Shown: positions 27,587 through 37,057 of the stretch, piece after piece
How positions within the stretch are numbered: position 1 is the first letter of the stretch
Layout of the letters: every line of letters begins with the position of its first letter
Source of the DNA: Amycolatopsis sulphurea
Lineage (GTDB): Bacteria; Actinomycetota; Actinomycetes; Mycobacteriales; Pseudonocardiaceae
Reading direction: 5' to 3'
Assembly (NCBI RefSeq): GCF_002564045.1
Contig: NZ_PDJK01000002.1
Location: 3,844,001 to 3,908,000 of the forward strand
DNA: 64,000 nucleotides
Program-made: the position numbers and the translations under genes
The notes under the pieces: generated by a model
Seen by the model: only the letters and a program-made list of their open reading frames with translations
What the model was told of the DNA's origin: nothing
Databases searched by the model: none

Positions 27587-28762
27587 TCATCGGCCGACCG
27601 GGTCGGGCTCAGCGGACGCATCTCGGACCGCGCTCCTCGCGGAGGCGGCTTCCCGCTCGGCGACGGCCTGCCGGACCAGACGTATCGTTTCGAGCTTGAG
27701 CTCACGCTCTTCCTCCGTGTACACCTCCGAGCTGCAGCCGAAGATCTCGATCCCGAGGTCGTGGTACTTCAGCAACGATTCGGCGATGGTTTCGGGCGAT
27801 CCGACGAACGAAGGAACGTGCTCTCCACCGGTGATGCGGGTCAGCCGCGTGTAGAGCGCGTCATCATGCCAGTCGCCCTCAGCGGCGGCCGCTGCGAGCC
27901 GCTTCCGGCTCGTGGACTCCGGCCCCGCCGCGGCGGCGGGGTCCAGGGCGAGGTCGCCGGGAGACGCATGCTCGAGTCCCTTCGCGATCGACTCCGCCAG
28001 TGCCCGCGCGTCCCGGTCGGTGCGCCCCACGATGTGGTTGGCGTTGTGCCAGTACCTCAGGGTCCGGCCGTGTGCGGCGGCCGCGCCACGCACCTTGGTG
28101 ACAATCTCCGCGGTACCCGCCAGCGGTTCCGCGGGCAGGGCGAACACGTCACAGTACTTCGCCGCGATCTCGATCCCGGGCGCCGACGATCCGGCCCACG
28201 AGATCGTCGGCCTCCTGCCTTGGGTCTCGACCAAGCCGCTCGAGGCGCCGCGTACCCGGTAGAACTCGCCCTCGAAGTCGAACGGCTCGGTCGAGGTCAG
28301 TTCCCGAGTGAAGACGTCGAGGAACTCATCCGCGCGACGGTAACGGTCACTTTTGGACAGAAAGTCGCCGTCACGTTGCTGATCGGCGTCGATGTGGCCG
28401 GTGATCAGGTGGAACGCGGCCCGCCCGCCGGAAAGCTGATCGAGCGTCTGGAGCAACCTCGCCGCCGTCGTCGGCGACTGGCGGCCGACTCGGTGCGCGG
28501 TCATGAACGTGAGCCGCCGGGTCTGCGCCAGTGCCCAGCCCGCCCGGACCGAAGGCTCCGGCCACCCGCTGCGCTCGGCGACCAGGGCACCGTCGTACCC
28601 GGATTGTTCAAGATAAGTGCCAATCGTTCGGGGCGCCTCGGGATCGATCGACGTCCTGATTCCCCACCTCGTCATCGCCTTGAGGCGACGGTCCAGCGCG
28701 GACGCCTGATCACCGATCATGGGCGGGGTCGTGAAGTTGTTCGTGAAGAACTGTACCACCAT
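27587..28762 (-). CDS. SsuD-like FMNH2-dependent monooxygenase
   Basis: 391 residues. It has the SsuD-type layout: YLEQSGYDGALVAERSGWPE, TFMTAHRVGRQSPTTAARLL, LSGGRAAFHLITGHIDADQQ and TISWAGSSAPGIEIAAKYCD. It should use reduced FMN to cleave a C-S bond of a sulfonate-like compound. It is divergent from the importer operon at 28894 across a 131-base spacer, an arrangement expected for co-regulated uptake and cleavage. The 3' end lies next to the IS1634 remnant. Confidence 0.87.
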   Translation of the reverse strand: MVVQFFTNNFTTPPMIGDQASALDRRLKAMTRWGIRTSIDPEAPRTIGTYLEQSGYDGALVAERSGWPEPSVRAGWALAQTRRLTFMTAHRVGRQSPTTAARLLQTLDQLSGGRAAFHLITGHIDADQQRDGDFLSKSDRYRRADEFLDVFTRELTSTEPFDFEGEFYRVRGASSGLVETQGRRPTISWAGSSAPGIEIAAKYCDVFALPAEPLAGTAEIVTKVRGAAAAHGRTLRYWHNANHIVGRTDRDARALAESIAKGLEHASPGDLALDPAAAAGPESTSRKRLAAAAAEGDWHDDALYTRLTRITGGEHVPSFVGSPETIAESLLKYHDLGIEIFGCSSEVYTEEERELKLETIRLVRQAVAEREAASARSAVRDASAEPDPVGR

Positions 28763-28893
28763 GTGGTCTCCTCGGCGTTTCCAGGATTGTAGCCATTACG
28801 CTAACAGTCCCGGTTCACGGAACGCCGACCGTCCACATTGTGGAGTCGGTGCACCAGAGCCGCTTCGCTCACCCCGCGCCCTTGGAGCATCAC

Positions 28894-29751
28894 GTGAAAC
28901 GCTTCGTCCTGTCGATCGCGGCCGTGCTGTCGATCACCGTTCTCGCCGCGTGTGGCGATGGTCCGTCGAGTACGGCGAACCAGCCAGCGCCGGCACGCCT
29001 CACCATCTCGGTGCCGGCACCCGGTCAAAGCACCACCATCGACCGGGTCAAAAAGGAGGGTGTCATCCGGGTCGGGGTGATCGTGTCCGCTCCGTTCATC
29101 CTGCAGGACCCGGTCTCGTCGACCTGGTACGGGCCCGCCGCCGACGTGGTCGCGTCCTTCGCCGGCACCCTCGGTGTCAAGGCGAACTGGATTGGCTCCG
29201 ACTTCGACACAATCGTGGCCGGCCTGCAGGCTGACAAGTTCGACATCGCGGCCACCGGCCTGTACGCGACGCCCGCGCGCAAGGCGGTCGTGGACTTCGT
29301 CAACTACGCCAAGTCCGGTGCGTGCTACGCCGTCCGCAAGGACGACACCCGCGTGAACTCACTCGCCGACCTGAACAACCCCGATCTGCACGTCGTCGTG
29401 GTGAGCGGATCGTCCTTCATCACCCAGTTCCCCACCGAATACCCGAGGGCGCAGGTGACTCCCAAGCCGCTGCCGCCAGGGGCGGCGAACTTCTACAACG
29501 AGATCAAGACCAAGCGCTTCGACGTGACGCCGATCGAGAGCACCCTCGCGAAGCAGGTGGCGCAGCAGCAGCCCGATCTCAAGATCGTCCCTGACGCGGA
29601 GACGTGCCTGCTGCACCCGGACCTGCCCCAGGACGTCGGTTTCGCGGTCCGCAAGGGCGATACCGGGTTCCGGTCGACGCTCCAGGACGCCGCCACCGCG
29701 CTTCAGTCGCAGACGGATGCCGGTATCTCGAAGTACTCCTCGGCGCAGTAA
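28894..29751 (+). CDS. ABC transporter substrate-binding lipoprotein, family 3 (polar amino-acid type)
   Basis: 285 residues from GTG 28894, chosen because GGAG lies 7 bases upstream and it opens a clean lipoprotein signal (VKRFVLSIAAVLSITVLAAC). The mature protein begins CGDGPSS and shows the family-3 pattern RVKKEGVIRVGVIV, FDIAATGLYATPARKAVVDF and GFAVRKGDTGFRSTLQDAAT. It would capture a small polar solute outside the membrane for the two permeases downstream. A strong hairpin follows it at 29772-29806. Confidence 0.9.
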   Translation: MKRFVLSIAAVLSITVLAACGDGPSSTANQPAPARLTISVPAPGQSTTIDRVKKEGVIRVGVIVSAPFILQDPVSSTWYGPAADVVASFAGTLGVKANWIGSDFDTIVAGLQADKFDIAATGLYATPARKAVVDFVNYAKSGACYAVRKDDTRVNSLADLNNPDLHVVVVSGSSFITQFPTEYPRAQVTPKPLPPGAANFYNEIKTKRFDVTPIESTLAKQVAQQQPDLKIVPDAETCLLHPDLPQDVGFAVRKGDTGFRSTLQDAATALQSQTDAGISKYSSAQ

Positions 29752-29771
29752 GCGAACTGACCGGGTCAGAG

Positions 29772-29806
29772 GCCGGCGGTGGTGCAGGCGACTGCACCCC
29801 GCCGGC
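29772..29806 (+). terminator. Hairpin between binding-protein and permease genes
   Basis: GCCGGCGG-GGTGCAG and CTGCACC-CGCCGGC pair over about 15 positions with one bulge and a 4-base loop. Located between a binding-protein gene and its permeases, it probably protects the upstream mRNA so that the binding protein is made in excess (a known pattern in importer operons). No T-run. Confidence 0.6.
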
Positions 29807-29824
29807 GCTCGACGAGAGGCCGAC

Positions 29825-30484
29825 ATGCATTTCTACCTGCAGACTCTGGAGTACTTTCCCTTCCTGCTGAAGGGCTTGTTGTGGACCGCGCTGGTCAGCG
29901 CTGGAGCCATGGGCTTTGGTCTTGTCCTCGGCGTGCCCACCGCGATGGCCCGGGACAGCGGGAACCGGCTGGCCCGCACCATCGGCGCCGCCTACGTCGA
30001 CTTCTTCCGGACCACGCCGCCCTTCATCCAGCTGCTGTGGATCTACTACGCCATGCCGCTCGTCACAGGATGGAGCCTGACCGGATTACAGGCCGGGCTG
30101 CTCGGCATGAGCCTGTACTCCGGCGCGTTCCTCACCGAGGTCATCCGCGCGGGGATCAACTCGGTCGAGCGCGGCCAAGGCGAGGCGGCGCTGGGACTGG
30201 GCATGAACCGGCTTCAGGTCATGCGCCGTGTCGTGCTGCCGCAGGCGTTGGCCAACATGCTCCCCGCGCTCGGCAACGTGCTGATCATGACGGTCAAGTC
30301 GACTTCTCTGCTGTCCGTCGTGGCGGTGCCCGACCTACTGCGCAACGCGCAGGTCATCAGCGCGTTCCTGCAACGGGATCTCGAGCCGCTGACCGTCGCC
30401 GCCTTCATGTACCTCGCCCTCACCCTGCCACTCAGCCTCGGCGTCTCCTATTACCAGAAGCGCCGACGACCAGGAATCGCGTGA
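29825..30484 (+). CDS. Amino-acid-type ABC permease (HisM/GlnP family)
   Basis: 219 residues from ATG 29825, with about five membrane segments. The family signatures are YVDFFRTTPPFIQLLWIYY and the EAA loop SVERGQGEAALGLGMNRLQV, followed by RRVVLPQALANMLPALGN. One of two channel subunits of the importer. It ends 4 bases before the next permease. Confidence 0.92.
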   Translation: MHFYLQTLEYFPFLLKGLLWTALVSAGAMGFGLVLGVPTAMARDSGNRLARTIGAAYVDFFRTTPPFIQLLWIYYAMPLVTGWSLTGLQAGLLGMSLYSGAFLTEVIRAGINSVERGQGEAALGLGMNRLQVMRRVVLPQALANMLPALGNVLIMTVKSTSLLSVVAVPDLLRNAQVISAFLQRDLEPLTVAAFMYLALTLPLSLGVSYYQKRRRPGIA

Positions 30485-30488
30485 CCAC

Positions 30489-31160
30489 GTGAAGAGCGAC
30501 TACGATTGGCACTTCGGCGTCGTCGCCGACGCGCTGCCGGCCCTGGCCGTCGGCGCCGCCTACACCATTCTGATCACCGCGCTGACGTTCGCAGGTGGCA
30601 TCGTGCTCGGGCTCGGGCTGTGCCTGACGAGAATGTCGGGGCGGAGATGGCTCGCCTGGCCGACCATCGCCGTGATCGACTTTCTGCGGCTCACACCGCT
30701 TCTGGTGCAGATCCTCTGGATCTACTCCAGCGTGCCGCTGCTTACCGGGGTCACGCTGTCGCCCTTCTGGTCCGGCGTGCTCGCCTTGGCCGTCAACAGC
30801 TCGGCCTTTACCTGCGAGGTGTTCCGCTCCGGGTTCGGCTCGATCGACGACGGTCAGCGCGAGGCGGCGAGCGCACTGGGCATGAGCTGGTTCCAGATGC
30901 TGCGCAGGGTGCTGATTCCCCAGGCGGCGCGGCACGTTCTTCCGCCACTGGGGACCAGCTGGGTCTCCTGCTTCCAGGACACCTCGCTCGTCGCGGTGCT
31001 CGGTGTGCCCGAGATCCTGCACAACGCACAGCTCGTCTCCACGGAGACACTCAGGCCGGTCGAGGTTTTCACTGCCGTTGGAATCGTGTACTTCCTGCTC
31101 GCCTACCCCCAGGCACGCCTTCTCGACCGGCTCGACCGGCGCGAGCGGCTCAACAGATGA
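30489..31160 (+). CDS. Amino-acid-type ABC permease (HisQ/GlnP family)
   Basis: 223 residues from GTG 30489. It shows DFLRLTPLLVQILWIYSSVP, DDGQREAASALGMSWFQMLR and RRVLIPQAARHVLPPLGT, and is a paralogue of the preceding permease. The two would form a heterodimeric channel. It overlaps the ATPase gene by ATGA (31157-31160). Confidence 0.92.
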   Translation: MKSDYDWHFGVVADALPALAVGAAYTILITALTFAGGIVLGLGLCLTRMSGRRWLAWPTIAVIDFLRLTPLLVQILWIYSSVPLLTGVTLSPFWSGVLALAVNSSAFTCEVFRSGFGSIDDGQREAASALGMSWFQMLRRVLIPQAARHVLPPLGTSWVSCFQDTSLVAVLGVPEILHNAQLVSTETLRPVEVFTAVGIVYFLLAYPQARLLDRLDRRERLNR

Positions 31161-31960
31161 CCCATGCAGACAGGACCTGTTCACCCATGACGACCACCCA
31201 CACCGGCGCACCGGTTCCCATCGTCCGTCTCGAAGATCTGCACAAGCGGTTCGGCGACAACGAGGTTCTGCGTGGTATCGACCTTGAGATCCAGCGCGGC
31301 GAGGTCGTCGCGATCATCGGGCCCAGCGGCTCGGGCAAGAGCACGCTGCTGCGCTGCCTCAACCGGCTCGAGGAACCGAGCCGGGGAAGCGTGGCCATCA
31401 ACGGCACCGAGCTGACGGGGAACCGCCGGGAACTGGCACGGATGCGCCGGCAGGTCGGGATGGTCTTCCAGCACTTCAACCTGTTCCCCCATATGACCGC
31501 GCTGGGGAACGTCATGGAAGGACCGCGGACGGTACTCGGCCTTCGGCGCGAGGAGGCCGAACGTCGCGCAAGAGAGCTGCTCGCCAGAGTGGGGCTGGAA
31601 GACAAGGCGGACGAGCGGCCAGGCACGCTGTCGGGAGGTCAGCGTCAGCGGGTCGGGATAGCGCGAGCACTCGCGATGAATCCCGATCTCGTGCTCTTCG
31701 ACGAGGTCACCTCAGCGCTCGACCCGGAGCGGGTCGCCGAGGTCCTCCGGGTGATGAAGTCGCTCGCCGACGATGGGATGACCATGGTCATCGTCACGCA
31801 CGAGATGAACTTCGCCAGGCGCGTCGCTTCTCGCGTGGTCTTCCTCGACGAGGGCCGTGTCGTCGAGGACGGAACGCCGGAACAGATCTTCGCGGGCGCA
31901 CGCGAGCCACGCACGCGACGTTTTCTCAACCAGCTCGAGTGGGAGTCCTCGGTCGCATGA
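31157..31960 (+). CDS. Amino-acid-type ABC transporter ATP-binding protein
   Basis: 267 residues from ATG 31157 (overlapping the permease stop); a second ATG ten codons later is possible. Walker A IIGPSGSGKSTLLRCLNRLE, Q-loop VGMVFQHFNLFPHMT, signature LSGGQRQRVGIARAL and Walker B LVLFDEVTSALDPE are all present. Drives the importer encoded just upstream. It overlaps the next monooxygenase gene by ATGA. Confidence 0.93.
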   Translation: MTHADRTCSPMTTTHTGAPVPIVRLEDLHKRFGDNEVLRGIDLEIQRGEVVAIIGPSGSGKSTLLRCLNRLEEPSRGSVAINGTELTGNRRELARMRRQVGMVFQHFNLFPHMTALGNVMEGPRTVLGLRREEAERRARELLARVGLEDKADERPGTLSGGQRQRVGIARALAMNPDLVLFDEVTSALDPERVAEVLRVMKSLADDGMTMVIVTHEMNFARRVASRVVFLDEGRVVEDGTPEQIFAGAREPRTRRFLNQLEWESSVA

Positions 31961-33306
31961 GCACACGTACGATGCACCTCGCGGTCGAGGCGTCCCTCTG
32001 GCACACCGACGGCCGGTGGCGGTTGCCGGGAACGTTCACGCGGGACGACTACTTCACCGATCCCCGGCGGTGGGTGGAGATGGCCAAGATCGCCGAACGC
32101 GGCGCCATGGACCTCATCTTCTGGGGCGAGGGCTATGGGATCCCGTCCACCTTCGAAGGCCGGACCGACGCGGCCGTCCGCTGGGGTGTGCAGTGGCCGC
32201 GGCACGACATGTCGACGATGATCCCCGTGCTCGCCTGGGAGACACGGCACATCGGCTTCGTCCAAACCCTGTCGACCACGTTCTACCACCCGTTCCATGT
32301 CGCCCGGTTCTCCGCGTCGATGGACCACGTCACCGGCGGCCGCCTCGGGCTCAACCTGATCAACTCGGCCCGCACCGCCGACTTCGGCAACTTCGGATAC
32401 GACGAATTGCCCGCGCACGCCGACCGCTACGAGCGGATGCAGGAGTTCGTCGACGTCTGCAAAGCACTGTGGGACTCCGTCGACCCGCTGGCGCTGGTGC
32501 TCGACCCCGAAACCGGCGAGTTCGCCGACCCCCGGCTTGTTCGTGCCGTCAACCATCGCGGACGTTTCTTCTCCAGTGCGGGGCCGCTGCCGGTGCTGCC
32601 TTCCCCCCAGCGACGGCCCTTGCTCCTGCAGGCCGGCGGTTCGGCCGCCGGCAACGCCTTCGCGGCCCGCAACGTCGACGTTCAGTACGCCTCGGCAGGT
32701 GACGACGAGGACGCCTGGCGGAAGATGCGCCGGCAGCGACAACTGCTGAACGAGAACCTCGCGGCCGCCGGTCGCCCCACCGACGACGTGAAGCTGATCT
32801 TCGACGTGGCACCTGTCATCGGCGACACGCAGGACGATGCTCGAGAGCTGTTGCGCGCCATGCGGGCGACGGTGACACCGGAGGCCGCCCTCGCCTACCT
32901 GTCCCACAACACCACGTTCGACTTCGCCACGCTGCCGGAGCGGTTCACGCTCGCCGAGGTGGTCCACCAAGCGGAAGAACGTGGCGGATCACGGAACGGC
33001 GCGCTGCACGCGCTAGCCTTCACGTTGGGTCCGGACGACAAGATCACCAAGGAGGTGCTGGTGGACGAGGTTCGGCGCATGATCGTGCCGGGCGGCTGCG
33101 TCGGTACCCCGGCGCAGGTCGCCGATCGCATCGAGGCGCTTCATCTCCGGGGGGACGGGGACGGTTTCGCACTGCACCTCCGGCCGTCGATCACCGGGTC
33201 CGTGGCCTTGTTCGTGGACCGGGTGATACCGCTTCTCCAGGCCCGGGGCGTGTTCCGCCGGGACTATGGCGACAGTGCCACGCTGCGCGAACGGATGGCC
33301 CGGTGA
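31957..33306 (+). CDS. NtaA/SnaA/DszA family flavin monooxygenase
   Basis: 449 residues from ATG 31957, in an ATGA overlap with the ATPase gene. Signatures are AERGAMDLIFWGEGYGIPST, HVTGGRLGLNLINSARTADF and PLLLQAGGSAAGNAFAARNV, and a C-terminal RVIPLLQARGVFRRDYGDSA. It is the third enzyme of this branch in the window. Coupling to a polar amino-acid importer suggests that the imported compound is its substrate (inference). Confidence 0.9.
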   Translation: MSTRTMHLAVEASLWHTDGRWRLPGTFTRDDYFTDPRRWVEMAKIAERGAMDLIFWGEGYGIPSTFEGRTDAAVRWGVQWPRHDMSTMIPVLAWETRHIGFVQTLSTTFYHPFHVARFSASMDHVTGGRLGLNLINSARTADFGNFGYDELPAHADRYERMQEFVDVCKALWDSVDPLALVLDPETGEFADPRLVRAVNHRGRFFSSAGPLPVLPSPQRRPLLLQAGGSAAGNAFAARNVDVQYASAGDDEDAWRKMRRQRQLLNENLAAAGRPTDDVKLIFDVAPVIGDTQDDARELLRAMRATVTPEAALAYLSHNTTFDFATLPERFTLAEVVHQAEERGGSRNGALHALAFTLGPDDKITKEVLVDEVRRMIVPGGCVGTPAQVADRIEALHLRGDGDGFALHLRPSITGSVALFVDRVIPLLQARGVFRRDYGDSATLRERMAR

Positions 33307-34052
33307 CGCCGCCGGGATCCGAGCGAGCCACGAGGCAGGGACTCGCGGACGAACTGGCCGACTCGATCCATACCGCCGTGCTCAACGGCGACCTTCCCAT
33401 CGGGTCGTGGTTGCGGCAGGAGGCGCTGGCGGCTCAGCTCGGTGTATCGCGAGGGCCGGTTCGTGAGGCGCTGCGAAAGCTGCAGGAGGTCAGGGTGGTC
33501 GAGCTGATCCCGAACCGCGGAGCACGCGTGCTCGGGCCCACGGTGCGCGAGAGCGGCGACGCGTTCTTGCTGCGCGCCGAGATCGAAGGCTTCGCCGTCG
33601 AGCGTGCGGCCGCCTGCATCAGCGCCACCGACCTGGCCGAGCTCAGCGTCGACATCCAGCGCCAGCGCGAGGAGCTGCCACACCTTCGGTCCCTGCCGCC
33701 GGGCGACTGTGAGCGCGGCTTTGCCCGCAGCCCCTGGCATGTCGCCGATGTCCACTTCCACCGCGTGATCGTCCGCGCCTCCGGATTGGCGCACGTGCAC
33801 GAGATCGTGGAGGGCCTGCGCCGGTACTGGCCGTGCCACCTCGCGTGGGCTCCGGCGTCCGGACCCGGGATACTCGAAGCCAATCTCGCCGAGCACGAGG
33901 GCATCCTCGCCGCGCTCGAACGGCGCGACGCCGCTACGGCGCGGCGGCTGATGGAGGCTCACAATCGCAACAACGGGGCCAACGCCACGAAGTGGATGCA
34001 GACCCGCTACGAGGAACTCGGCGTCAACAGCGGTTCCCGCGAGTCGGCCTGA
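33303..34052 (+). CDS. GntR family regulator with FCD domain
   Basis: 249 residues from GTG 33303, overlapping the preceding stop (GTGA). The N-terminal winged helix has WLRQEALAAQLGVSRGPVRE. The C-terminal all-helical FCD domain shows the metal-binding pattern VADVHFHRVI, NLAEHEGILAALE and MEAHN. As the last gene of the importer-monooxygenase operon it probably represses that operon and responds to a carboxylate ligand (inference). Its end overlaps the convergent M20 gene by 46 bases. Confidence 0.92.
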   Translation: MTPPGSERATRQGLADELADSIHTAVLNGDLPIGSWLRQEALAAQLGVSRGPVREALRKLQEVRVVELIPNRGARVLGPTVRESGDAFLLRAEIEGFAVERAAACISATDLAELSVDIQRQREELPHLRSLPPGDCERGFARSPWHVADVHFHRVIVRASGLAHVHEIVEGLRRYWPCHLAWAPASGPGILEANLAEHEGILAALERRDAATARRLMEAHNRNNGANATKWMQTRYEELGVNSGSRESA

Positions 34053-35272
34053 GCCAGTGCCAGCGCCGACCGGAGGAGGACCTCGGTCGCGATCGGCAGC
34101 GCGGCCTCGGCGAAGTCGAACCGCGGGTGGTGCGGAGGATACGGAGCGCTTGCCTCGTCCGTCGGGTTCGCCCCGATGAGCACATAGACGCCCGGGACCC
34201 GTTCGAGGTAGTACGCGTAGTCGTCACCGCCCATGACCGGCTCGATGTCCGTGACCTGCCGGACTCCGGCGATTTTCCGCGCGACCTCAGCGACCTGATC
34301 CGCCACCTCTGGCGTGTTCACCACCGGCGGCGGGCCGAACTCGTGTCGGACGTCCACGGTGAGCCCATGCAGGGCGGCGATGCCCTGCGCGAGCTCGGTC
34401 ACGCGTGTGGCGAGTCGCGTTCGGACGGACGACGACAGGGCCCTGATGGTGCCGCCGACCACAGCTGCTGACGGGATGATGTTGTAAGCCTCGCCGGCGT
34501 GCACCTGCGTCACCGAAACCACCACGGGATCCTGGGGCGCGAACTCGCGCGCGGCCAGGCGATGCACCGCGTGCACGAAGTCAGCGGTGGCGGGTATCGG
34601 ATCGGCCGATTCGTGGGGCAGGCCCCCGTGACCGCCACGACCGGTGAAGGTGATTGAGAAGGCGTCCGCGCTTGCCAGCAGCGCACCGCGGTTGACGCAG
34701 ACTGTGCCGGTACGCTCGGTCGGCACCAGATGCTGCCCGATGATCACGTCGACGCCATCGAGGGCACCGGCGGTGATCAGCTCCGGCGCGCCCTTCGGTG
34801 TCTGTTCCTCCGCATGCTGGAAGACGAGGCGGTAACTTCCGCTCAACTCGCCGGAGACGGCGGCAAGCACTTTCGCCACGCCAAGCAGGGCCGCCACATG
34901 GCCATCGTGCCCGCAGGCGTGCATCACGCCCGGAACAGCGGACGCGAACGCCAGCCCCGTCTCCTCTTGGATCGGCAACGCGTCGATATCGGCGCGCAGC
35001 GCGACCGTGCGCCCCGGGTCACGACCCTGCAAGGTCGCCACGACGCTGGTCGCGGTCGGCCGCTCGGTCTTTACACCGAACGACGCGAGCACGGACTCGA
35101 TGTACTCGGCGGTCCGGTGCTCGTCGAACGACAGCTCCGGATGCTGGTGCACATGTCGGCGCCAGGTTCGCAGGTCAGCACCGAGATCACTGAGAAGCGG
35201 GCTGATTCGTGCATCGACATCTTTGACAACCGGCATGTTTCCGACAGTATCCGTCAACGACGGGAGCCCCAT
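34007..35272 (-). CDS. M20 family amidohydrolase (N-acyl amino acid / IAA-amide type)
   Basis: 421 residues; a second start (MPVVKDVD, ATG 35236) is equally plausible and neither has a strong ribosome-binding site. Metal-site landmarks are MHACGHDGH, QHAEEQTPKGAPE, the TGRGGHGGLPHESADPI region and GGDDYAYYLERVPG. These enzymes cleave N-acylated amino acids or amide conjugates. It converges on the GntR gene with a 46-base overlap and may release the amino acid moiety after oxidation or import (inference). Confidence 0.9.
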   Translation of the reverse strand: MGLPSLTDTVGNMPVVKDVDARISPLLSDLGADLRTWRRHVHQHPELSFDEHRTAEYIESVLASFGVKTERPTATSVVATLQGRDPGRTVALRADIDALPIQEETGLAFASAVPGVMHACGHDGHVAALLGVAKVLAAVSGELSGSYRLVFQHAEEQTPKGAPELITAGALDGVDVIIGQHLVPTERTGTVCVNRGALLASADAFSITFTGRGGHGGLPHESADPIPATADFVHAVHRLAAREFAPQDPVVVSVTQVHAGEAYNIIPSAAVVGGTIRALSSSVRTRLATRVTELAQGIAALHGLTVDVRHEFGPPPVVNTPEVADQVAEVARKIAGVRQVTDIEPVMGGDDYAYYLERVPGVYVLIGANPTDEASAPYPPHHPRFDFAEAALPIATEVLLRSALALAQADSREPLLTPSSS

Positions 35273-35519
35273 CGTGTCTCAGCTCTTGGACTTCGCGAGG
35301 TCCTTGTCTACGGCGGTGGCCGGCTGGTGCTCGTGGACGGGCCACCGCAGACACCGGCCGTGTGGAAACCCCTCCGCCGTGCGACCGAACTCGACTGGAT
35401 CAACCTCGCGCCCCCGCGCCTTCATGTGATCGTTTCCCGCCGCATGTTCGTGACCCCGTTGTCGCGGGTCGGGGAACGAGAAGGCCGGAGCACGCCGTCG
35501 CCATGTCGGAGTGGTGGGT

Positions 35520-35840
35520 TCACGAGTTCCGGGTGATCGCCCGCAAGCTCTCGCGCAACAGGTCGCGCACGGACTCACGACCGTCGATGAGCCGATGGGT
35601 GCGACGGACTGCCTTCCACTCGCCCGATTCCTGGCGACGCCATGCCCACTGGCTCGCGGTGAGGCGGGACAGCTTCGCGCCGCTGTCGGTATGCAGGTCA
35701 TTTGTGTGGTATCCGATGCTGACCGCGCGGTCGGCATCGATCTTCAGCAGCGGCATCGACATGACGTGCGCCGCAGCCCTGTTCCATGTATTTGCGGCTC
35801 GACTCCCCTTCAAGCATCGCCCACACCTCCTCGGGCCGCG
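35520..35840 (-). pseudogene. SnoaL-like/NTF2-fold protein, truncated and frameshifted
   Basis: The C-terminal part reads SMPLLKIDADRAVSIGYHTN, then LSRLTASQWAWRR and AVRRTHRLIDGRESVRDLLR, a typical SnoaL-like domain. The preceding part (EEVWAMLEGESSRKYMEQGC) lies in a different frame, and the first half of the domain is missing. It is a remnant. The 250 bases between it and the M20 gene hold nothing recognisable. Confidence 0.6.
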
Positions 35841-36047
35841 GCGAGGTCGAACAACCTGCGCGGGTGCCCGCGGCCGAACCCGAGACCATCCCCTTCGCGC
35901 AGATCAATATGCCGTCTCCGCGCCCCACGTCCGCAGAAGCGGCCGGTGTCCAGCCTCGTCGGCGGCGCTGGTGGCAGGTGTGGCGTCGCACCTCGTAGGT
36001 GATGCCGCCACCGGCCACCGGGCCGATGGGAGGACGTAGCTGCAGGT

Positions 36048-36842
36048 TCAAGCGCTTGCCGTGGCTGTCGCGGAGTCCCGATTCGGCTTCCGTCGCCGGT
36101 CTCGCACGTAAACCGTTGCTTGTTTTCGTTCGCCGGGGATGCGCCGGTCGACGTCGAACAGCGTGGTCGCGGTGATCAGGTCGCTGAGCTTGGAGTAGCC
36201 GTAGCTGCGGGAATCGAACTCTGGGCGTTGCTTGGTGATGATGCTGCCTACCGCGGACAGCGGTGCCCAGCCGTCGTCGTCGGAGGCGGCTTCGACGGCG
36301 TTGCGTAGGAGGTTGGTCAGGGTCGTGTCGCCCTTGAGTTGGGTGCTGGAGGCAACCGATTTCGGTGCTTGTGCCGTCGCTGCGGTCTGCTCGGCGTAGG
36401 CGAGGTTTTCGACGTAGATGAACTTGTCGCAGGCGGCGACGAAAGGTTTGGGCGTTTTACGTTCGCCGAAGCCGTACACGGTGAGTCCGGATTCGCGTAG
36501 TCGTGCGGCCAGGCGGGTGAAGTCGGAGTCGCTGGAGACGATGCAGAAGCCGTCGAAGCGCTCGGAGTAGAGGAGGTCCATCGCGTCGATGACCATTGCG
36601 GCGTCGGTGGCGTTTTTGCCGGTGGTGTAGGCGAATTGCTGGATGGGCTGGATCGATTGGGCCAGGAGGTGGTCTTTCCACCCTTTGAGGTTGGTGCCGG
36701 TCCAGTCGCCGTAGGCGCGTTTGACGTGGGCGGTGCCGTACTTGGCGACCTCGGCGAGTAAAGCTTCGGTGATCGAGGGCTGTGCGTTGTCGGCGTCAAT
36801 GAGCACCGCGAGCTTCGCGGCGCTCTCGCTGGTCGTGGCCAC
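36048..36842 (-). CDS. NYN domain protein with OST-HTH/LOTUS domain (LabA-like)
   Basis: 264 residues. The N-terminal 150 residues are a PIN-like NYN domain with conserved acidic clusters LAVLIDADNAQPS, DAAMVIDAMDLLYS and FCIVSSDSDFTRLAARLRES, expected to form a metal-dependent RNase site. The C-terminal LOTUS/OST-HTH domain (TLTNLLRNAVEAASDDDGWA ... RSYGYSKLSDLI) likely binds RNA. Its basic tail (RRRKPNRD) supports nucleic-acid binding. No functional partner is visible beside it. Confidence 0.9.
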   Translation of the reverse strand: MATTSESAAKLAVLIDADNAQPSITEALLAEVAKYGTAHVKRAYGDWTGTNLKGWKDHLLAQSIQPIQQFAYTTGKNATDAAMVIDAMDLLYSERFDGFCIVSSDSDFTRLAARLRESGLTVYGFGERKTPKPFVAACDKFIYVENLAYAEQTAATAQAPKSVASSTQLKGDTTLTNLLRNAVEAASDDDGWAPLSAVGSIITKQRPEFDSRSYGYSKLSDLITATTLFDVDRRIPGERKQATVYVRDRRRKPNRDSATATASA

Positions 36843-37057
36843 TCGCTTCCTCCTTCGCCGACAACGCCGGCCGTCTTGCCCGCAGCCGCTCCCACGATCG
36901 CCGGCGCAGTACGCACTTACCGTTCCGCCGGACGTTTGGGCGGCGAAGAGTTCGTCGAGCTGTTACCTGTGTTTCCCCAGCGTACGGCGGTGCAACAGAC
37001 TAGTCACCGCACTTTGACCTGTGCTTGGCATAGAGGCCCAGGCGATCGGCCAGACGT

